A DNA stretch of 64,000 nt from Paenibacillus_I sp035510375 (GTDB lineage Bacteria > Bacillota > Bacilli > Paenibacillales > Paenibacillaceae), in NCBI RefSeq assembly GCF_035510375.1, contig NZ_DATKHG010000019.1; one strand, 5' to 3'. Positions 59,723 to 64,000 of the stretch are shown in pieces (position 1 is the stretch's first letter; each line of letters begins with the position of its first letter). Position numbers and translations under genes: made by a program. Below the pieces are notes generated by a model, which saw nothing but the letters and a program-made list of their open reading frames with translations, had not been told where the DNA came from and ran no database searches.

Positions 59723-59926
59723 ATGACCAACGAGAAACTCGTGTACGAGAAACCAGTTCTTACCAAACACGCACAATTGCGGGAAGTTACATTAAGCAGC
59801 CTGGGCAGCGGCAACATCGGCGGCAACAACGGAAACGATAAGCCTAAAGGCAATTCCCAAGGCGGCGGCAATGGCGGACGCGGCAACAACGGAAACGGCA
59901 ATGGTAACGGAGGCTTAGGTCGCTAA
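59723..59926 (+). CDS. RiPP precursor with lasso-type leader and Gly/Asn-rich core
   Basis: A 67-residue peptide with GGGAGG before the ATG. Residues 8-23 (YEKPVLTKHAQLREVT) carry the YxxP...L leader motif recognised by the RRE (B1) proteins of lasso-peptide systems. Residues 25-67 are almost only Gly and Asn with a few Ser, Asp, Lys and Arg, and end GGLGR. If cleavage follows the usual Thr-x rule (T23-L24), the core would begin with Ser25, but there is no Asp/Glu at core positions 7-9 to close a lasso ring; the first Asp is at 15. So the product is probably not a standard lasso peptide. Confidence 0.75.
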   Translation: MTNEKLVYEKPVLTKHAQLREVTLSSLGSGNIGGNNGNDKPKGNSQGGGNGGRGNNGNGNGNGGLGR

Positions 59927-59955
59927 GCTAAGCCAAGCTTGCTTCATCACATCAT

Positions 59956-60969
59956 TTATCGTTTTATGAAGATTGCCGTTATCCCTTTAAAGGCAATTTT
60001 TGATGCCGAAACCATATATTTGAGATAGCTGCCTTGGTAATGCAGTTTCAAAAACAAATTGCCGGGGTAAATCATTTGCAAAGCACATTTCAACTTCAAG
60101 ACGATTCCCGGCGTTGTAACGTATTGAATAAAGAACCGGTCAAACCCGTGCCGCTGTGCGGCGCTGGAACGGAACACCCATTTTTCATAATAACCAGCCT
60201 CTGCCTCCCCGTCCCTATGAAGCCATGTGACGGGGATTTTCATGTCCGCCAGCTCACAAGCTTTCTGCAAACTGTATGCGACCGGAAGACGAAGGCGATG
60301 GGCTTCGGCCATGCGCTCAAACTTCTTCCAGTCGATGCGTGCATGATGCTGGCGGATCACCGCAACGATGTCGCAGCAGGATACCTGCCAGTCCTCGAAG
60401 TGATGCTGGAACAAGTGGAGACACATATGAATCAACAGCACTTCCGGTTGCAATACGGTAATCCGTTCCCCGTTCTGCGTTTCCAACGATTCCGTGTTTT
60501 CGAACAACAGCTTGCGCTTTAAGGCACCGAGATAGGGATACGGACCCAGCGTAAAATGAACATCAATCGGAATGACGGGTTGCGTCCGCGTCGAATACGT
60601 GATTTTGTTTGACAGGGTGAAATTCGCCCACCGGCCGATTCCAACGTCACAAACCCCATACCCCATGCCATGTAAAATTTGTTCCGCTTTGTCAAAGTCG
60701 AGAATATCGATCAGGATATCGATATCCTCAATCGGACGGATTCCGAATGGGTACGTGTTTTGGATGAGGTGCGCCCCCTTCAGCACGATCGAAGGGATTC
60801 CCTCCGCGTCCAGACGCTGCATCAGTTCGGACAGCCTGTTCTGGATGAACATGTTGCGGACGCCGACTTCACGAATGATTTGTTTGCTTTCTTCATCCAT
60901 TGCCGCATAATCGATCCGGCTTTGGGCCTCAATATACCGCAGCAGAGGCTTCCGCATACGCTCTTCCAT
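59956..60969 (-). CDS. Nucleotidyltransferase of the lasso-associated NTP_transf_5 type
   Basis: I chose the ATG at 60969, one base after the kinase stop, with GGGGG upstream. The 337-residue protein has the NTase core GIPSIVLKGAHLIQNTYPFGIRPIEDIDILID, where the ED-DID acidic set binds metal. A mixed C-terminal domain follows. Relatives occur in Bacillota lasso-peptide clusters (paeninodin and pseudomycoidin type) where they take part in peptide phosphorylation. Last gene of the modification operon, convergent with the precursor gene. Confidence 0.8.
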   Translation of the reverse strand: MEERMRKPLLRYIEAQSRIDYAAMDEESKQIIREVGVRNMFIQNRLSELMQRLDAEGIPSIVLKGAHLIQNTYPFGIRPIEDIDILIDILDFDKAEQILHGMGYGVCDVGIGRWANFTLSNKITYSTRTQPVIPIDVHFTLGPYPYLGALKRKLLFENTESLETQNGERITVLQPEVLLIHMCLHLFQHHFEDWQVSCCDIVAVIRQHHARIDWKKFERMAEAHRLRLPVAYSLQKACELADMKIPVTWLHRDGEAEAGYYEKWVFRSSAAQRHGFDRFFIQYVTTPGIVLKLKCALQMIYPGNLFLKLHYQGSYLKYMVSASKIAFKGITAIFIKR

Positions 60970-60970
60970 G

Positions 60971-61966
60971 TCAGTTCCCCCGAATACGCGCAATGAATTC
61001 CAGCACGACCTTATGCCAATTCTCCCGATCGCCGCCCATTATCAGTTTGACCGCAGGGAGCTGAACCAGCTTGGCCAGGACATCAAAATGCGCTTTGCTT
61101 GTGTCGCGATCGAAGCATACCAGCGTAAGCGGAAGCAGCTCCAAGAGCGCCTTGCCGGGTCCCACCGATTCGATCCGACTCTTCTGTCCCGGCGACCAAA
61201 CAGGAAATACAACCCCCTTCAACTCGCTTGAGCGTTTCATGGTTTCCGGGTAATACAGTCTCATGTCTACATCATTTTTCCTGTCCGAACTCGAGGCTTT
61301 GAATACATCGCTCTGATGGAGCCCAGGAATATGCGAGATATTCGAGGCAAACAGTTTTACGGGCTCGTAAAACCCGATCATCTCGAAGCCGCCGTCAGCT
61401 TCCCGCAGGAACACGCGATCGTCCGCGAGGAACGAAAAGCCATTGTTCAGCAAATCGACGGACAATGTAGATTTCCCCTGTCCGGACTTCCCCGCGAGAA
61501 GAAGACCGCAGCCTTCCAAGCTGACGCCGGCGGAGTGACAGATATAGAGCCCTTGTTGCCGCATCAACTCGACCAGGGGATGCATGAAATTTTCAAGATT
61601 CCACAGCGACTCCAGGAGATACGCAGGATGCACATAAGCAACGATGTTGAGACGGGATCGGTCAACCATTGAGATGCCAGTCTTCTTCCCTTCTACGATC
61701 CATTGGTTGTTATGTGTGTAGTACTTGGCTTCGTTGCTTTCATGAACGAGCACGGCCTCCGCAGGAGGCTTGACGGGAAGCGGTTGATCCTGTTCCACGG
61801 CGTGGAGCTCAACCTGAATGGAGTGCGAAGAACCGCGGTGCGCGGTGACTTCGAAATCGTCCAACCATCCACCGATCGCATCAAGCAGCGGTAAACTTCC
61901 AGAGACAATGGAGAAGGTTACGTGCCCAATCTCGAAATATTTCGTATACATGATCGTATTCTGCAT
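60971..61966 (-). CDS. HPr-kinase-like peptide kinase
   Basis: A 331-residue protein related to the HPr kinase/phosphorylase C-terminal domain. The P-loop is AGKSGQGKSTL (159-168), with H144 in CHSAGVSLEG, and Asp residues in LADDRVFL (182-183). In paeninodin-type clusters such kinases phosphorylate a C-terminal Ser. This precursor ends in Arg, so the target may be an internal Ser (S25, S26, S29, S44). Its start overlaps the B2 stop by one base (TGATG). Confidence 0.82.
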   Translation of the reverse strand: MQNTIMYTKYFEIGHVTFSIVSGSLPLLDAIGGWLDDFEVTAHRGSSHSIQVELHAVEQDQPLPVKPPAEAVLVHESNEAKYYTHNNQWIVEGKKTGISMVDRSRLNIVAYVHPAYLLESLWNLENFMHPLVELMRQQGLYICHSAGVSLEGCGLLLAGKSGQGKSTLSVDLLNNGFSFLADDRVFLREADGGFEMIGFYEPVKLFASNISHIPGLHQSDVFKASSSDRKNDVDMRLYYPETMKRSSELKGVVFPVWSPGQKSRIESVGPGKALLELLPLTLVCFDRDTSKAHFDVLAKLVQLPAVKLIMGGDRENWHKVVLEFIARIRGN

Positions 61967-62385
61967 CAGTTAACTCCCGAAGCGTAAATGACTTTATATT
62001 TTTCCACGAATTCTTCCGTATCTAGAAATACGTTCCCGTCGACGGTAAGCCAAGCGTGACCTTCCAGCTTGACGTTTGTCTTGCATACGCCGATATGAAT
62101 CGTTGCGTTCTTGACGCCGAACCGAAGCAAGAAGTAATACATCAATAGACTCTTCTTGAGACAGTTGCTGCGAATAACGAAATACCGGAGTTTCACGACC
62201 TTGACGACCGTATCGACCCACTGCTGCAGCTCGGCCTCGGGCAAAGCGGCGTGCCGCTGCCTGGATTCGATCCAGTTCAACAATCGCGGAAGCTTAACGA
62301 ACGGCAATACAACCCAAATCAATACTGCCGCACAGACGACTCGCGTCCAAACTGCCAAGTCACTCGACGAGTTACGATTGCGCAT
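61966..62385 (-). CDS. Lasso-type leader peptidase (B2, transglutaminase-like)
   Basis: A 139-residue protein with an N-terminal TM-like helix (about 10-30) and a transglutaminase-like protease fold. Cys75 in RSNCLKKSLLMYY, His110 in LEGHAWLTVDG and Asp122 in VFLDTEEF form the expected triad. B2 proteins cut the leader when B1 presents it. The gene overlaps B1 by 14 bases and the kinase by 1. Confidence 0.88.
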   Translation of the reverse strand: MRNRNSSSDLAVWTRVVCAAVLIWVVLPFVKLPRLLNWIESRQRHAALPEAELQQWVDTVVKVVKLRYFVIRSNCLKKSLLMYYFLLRFGVKNATIHIGVCKTNVKLEGHAWLTVDGNVFLDTEEFVEKYKVIYASGVN

Positions 62386-62659
62386 CGACCGAAAGCAGCT
62401 TTTCCTCTACCATGTCACGAACAAAGCTCAAGATGTCGTCTTCCGCTTCTTTCGGCGCATCGTAGAGCGAAAGGATGTCGGACACGATCCAGGCAAGGCT
62501 ATTCTCGCCGTTGCAGCGTTCCCACACGTCCGCCCCGATATGATTGGTGCTATAGTAATAACCATTGTCCAAGTTCAAGAGGATCGTATCCGGGGGCATG
62601 GATTGAAATACAATTTCCTTCATTTTGCGGGGACGACATTGCATATCAAGACGCGGCAT
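62372..62659 (-). CDS. RRE protein (B1, PqqD-like)
   Basis: A 95-residue PqqD-fold recognition element. The beta strands TILLNLDNGYYYSTNHIGADVWERCNG and the C-terminal helix FVRDMVEEKLLSV match B1 proteins that bind the YxxP leader. GGAGAG precedes the ATG. It is the first modification gene, 96 bases after the epimerase. Confidence 0.88.
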   Translation of the reverse strand: MPRLDMQCRPRKMKEIVFQSMPPDTILLNLDNGYYYSTNHIGADVWERCNGENSLAWIVSDILSLYDAPKEAEDDILSFVRDMVEEKLLSVDAQS

Positions 62660-62755
62660 CGCAAGAACTCTCCTTTTTTGGGATAAGTCATAATGAAACT
62701 TTATACTTTGCCGTCTCGGGCAGAAGGACTGACGGACAATATTCGCTAAGCAGCC

Positions 62756-63736
62756 TCACTGTAAACGGCGCAGACCGGTAGGCACGGAAAGAGAATCGTA
62801 TCCGACTTGCCGGTCAGCCGCCGCACGGCCGATAGCGTAACTGACGGTTCGCGCGAGCCCTTCCTCGATCGGCGTCTGCGGTCTCCATCCGAGTACCGCC
62901 GCAGCGTGCGTGTTGTCCAGACGGCTGTGACGGATATCGCCCGGTCTTTCCGGATTTCTGACGGCTTCAAGCTGTCGCCCGGTCAAGGCGCAAAGCAGCT
63001 TGTACAATTCATTGACGCTTATTTGCTTGTTCGTGCCGATATTGATGATCTGGCGGCTTCCAGCCTCCAAAGCTCTCAGGTTCGCCTCAACCACGTCTCT
63101 TACATAGACGAAATCACGCGTCTGCTCGCCGTCGCCGTAAATTTCAGAGACTTTTCCTTGCAGCAATCTATCGATAAAAATAGAGACCACGCCCGCCTCC
63201 CCTTCGGCGCTCTGCCGTTCGCCGTACACGTTGGCGTATCGCAGAATCGTATAATCCAGCCCGTGCTGCTGTGCGAACAATCGGATATACGCTTCCGGAG
63301 TGTATTTCGAGATGCCGTAGCCGTTGATCGGCTCGATCGGATGATCCTCACGAATCGGCAGCGAGACCGGGATGCCGTATACGGCTGCCGACGATGCATA
63401 AATGAATTTGCGGACCTTGTGTTCGACACATCGTTCAAGCACATTCAAAGTTCCGACGATATTCGTGTGCGCGTCGAATTTAGGATGGAGCATGGAGGCA
63501 TGGACGGCGACCTGCGCGGCGTGATGAATCACGATTTCCGGCTGGAATACGGAAAAAACATCCTCCAAGGCGTCATCCATAATACCGATCGGATAGAAAC
63601 GCGCGCGTTTGTCGACATTTTCCACCGATCCCGTTGACAAATTGTCGACTGCAACCACCGTATGTCCTTGCTCAATAAGCGCGTCCACAATATGCGAGGC
63701 GATAAAGCCCGCGCCCCCCGTAACCAAAATATTCAT
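62756..63736 (-). CDS. NAD-dependent sugar epimerase (GalE/WbpP-like)
   Basis: The ATG at 63736 (MNILVTGGAGFIASHI) lies after AAGAAGGG and gives 326 residues. It is an extended SDR: glycine motif GGAGFIAS, acidic residue in AVDNLS, and the catalytic YGISKYTPE (Tyr-x3-Lys). This subgroup interconverts UDP-Glc/Gal or UDP-GlcNAc/GalNAc. A UDP-GalNAc supply would suit a Pel-like polymer, but the gene lies on the RiPP side. It could feed either system or act on the peptide. Confidence 0.88.
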   Translation of the reverse strand: MNILVTGGAGFIASHIVDALIEQGHTVVAVDNLSTGSVENVDKRARFYPIGIMDDALEDVFSVFQPEIVIHHAAQVAVHASMLHPKFDAHTNIVGTLNVLERCVEHKVRKFIYASSAAVYGIPVSLPIREDHPIEPINGYGISKYTPEAYIRLFAQQHGLDYTILRYANVYGERQSAEGEAGVVSIFIDRLLQGKVSEIYGDGEQTRDFVYVRDVVEANLRALEAGSRQIINIGTNKQISVNELYKLLCALTGRQLEAVRNPERPGDIRHSRLDNTHAAAVLGWRPQTPIEEGLARTVSYAIGRAAADRQVGYDSLSVPTGLRRLQ

Positions 63737-63921
63737 GCTGTTCCCTTCTTTCCGCAACCGATCCGAAGCCGGCTCGCCTGATCCTTAAGGACTACTTCCT
63801 GTTATATCATGTTTATCGGCTATTATACAGAAAAAATGTTATAAAATGATTAGATTTTTGGCTTCCTCGCTATAGCTCGTGCCTGAAGTCTGCCTGATAG
63901 AGGTCTTGTCCATACTGCCAA

Positions 63922-63935
63922 GTAAGAATACTTAC
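63922..63935. promoter_or_regulatory. Short inverted repeat before the last ORF
   Basis: GTAAG-AATA-CTTAC lies 15 bases before the start codon at 63951 and could be an operator. The gap from 63737 to 63950 otherwise shows nothing I can name. Confidence 0.3.
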
Positions 63936-63950
63936 AAGGTGGTAATGATA

Positions 63951-64000
63951 ATGTGGACCTCATTAAGCAGCAACGACAATTTGATTTCAGAAATGTTTAA
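63951..64000 (+). CDS. 5' end of an unidentified gene, cut by window
   Basis: ATG with AAGGTGG eight bases upstream. The readable start is MWTSLSSNDNLISEMF. It is too short to assign. It does not begin like a lasso macrolactam synthetase or any family I recognise. Confidence 0.45.
   Translation, partial: MWTSLSSNDNLISEMF

Noticed and set aside
1..64000. CRISPR arrays, IS elements, rRNA and tRNA genes
   Set aside because: None could be found on reading both strands; repeats seen are few and irregular.

Overview
The window looks like chromosome of a Paenibacillaceae-type Bacillota (Paenibacillus, Cohnella or a relative). The signs are strong Shine-Dalgarno sites, frequent TTG/GTG starts, a long-form HPF, B. 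subtilis-like AsnB and YvpB proteins, a preQ1-I riboswitch before queF, a sigY-like ECF/ABC operon and a Hol_Tox-type small toxin. GC content by eye is uneven: moderate in 1-21.5 kb, clearly higher in about 22-44 kb, and lower again from 44.5 kb to the end. No rRNA, tRNA, CRISPR array or transposase gene was seen.

Region 1 (1-21.5 kb) is an accessory copper, thiol and envelope-stress region. It holds a YncE-like propeller, a two-domain multicopper oxidase with a cupredoxin, a two-component system, AsnB, a C39-like peptidase, a CcdA/DsbD/TlpA thiol relay, a divergent MurE paralogue, a BlaI repressor with an M56 (BlaR1-type) peptidase, two NlpC/P60 proteins, a siroheme-reductase-like protein, CopZ-CsoR, a Met-rich membrane cupredoxin, a BNR protein, a VanY-type carboxypeptidase, His-rich YHS and DUF2933-like proteins, CysK, a second CsoR-family repressor and HPF. 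One operator pattern (ACTAC, five bases, GTAGT) precedes the ccdA operon, the MurE paralogue, the membrane cupredoxin and VanY. This suggests a BlaI/M56 regulon joining copper, thiol and cell-wall functions. The region ends at a truncated NlpC/P60 remnant.

Region 2 (21.8-44.5 kb) is mostly core-like: class I ribonucleotide reductase behind paired NrdR boxes, MetE, a type I toxin-antitoxin locus, the pxpBCA 5-oxoprolinase operon with a triplicated pxpC start, a five-gene ABC/ECF-sigma operon, a decayed vWA lipoprotein, an HMGL-like aldolase, FumC, glutathione peroxidase, and preQ1-riboswitch-queF with a queuosine-precursor transporter.

Region 3 (44.5-57.7 kb) is a leftward operon resembling Gram-positive Pel exopolysaccharide clusters: PelF, PelG and a GH114 (PelA-type) hydrolase, with a GT-C/GT2/DUF2304 set, two coiled-coil proteins, and two membrane proteins with degenerate HD-GYP domains and identical nine-cysteine tails. 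No PelD-like receptor was seen. The degenerate HD-GYP pair is the best candidate to replace it.

Region 4 (57.9-64 kb) is a lasso-peptide-like RiPP locus. A rightward ABC exporter and a short Gly/Asn-rich precursor with a YxxP leader face a leftward operon of epimerase, RRE protein (B1), leader peptidase (B2), HPr-kinase-like protein and nucleotidyltransferase. No macrolactam synthetase is visible, and the precursor tail does not fit a lasso fold. This locus and the Pel-like cluster are the best candidates for undescribed systems.
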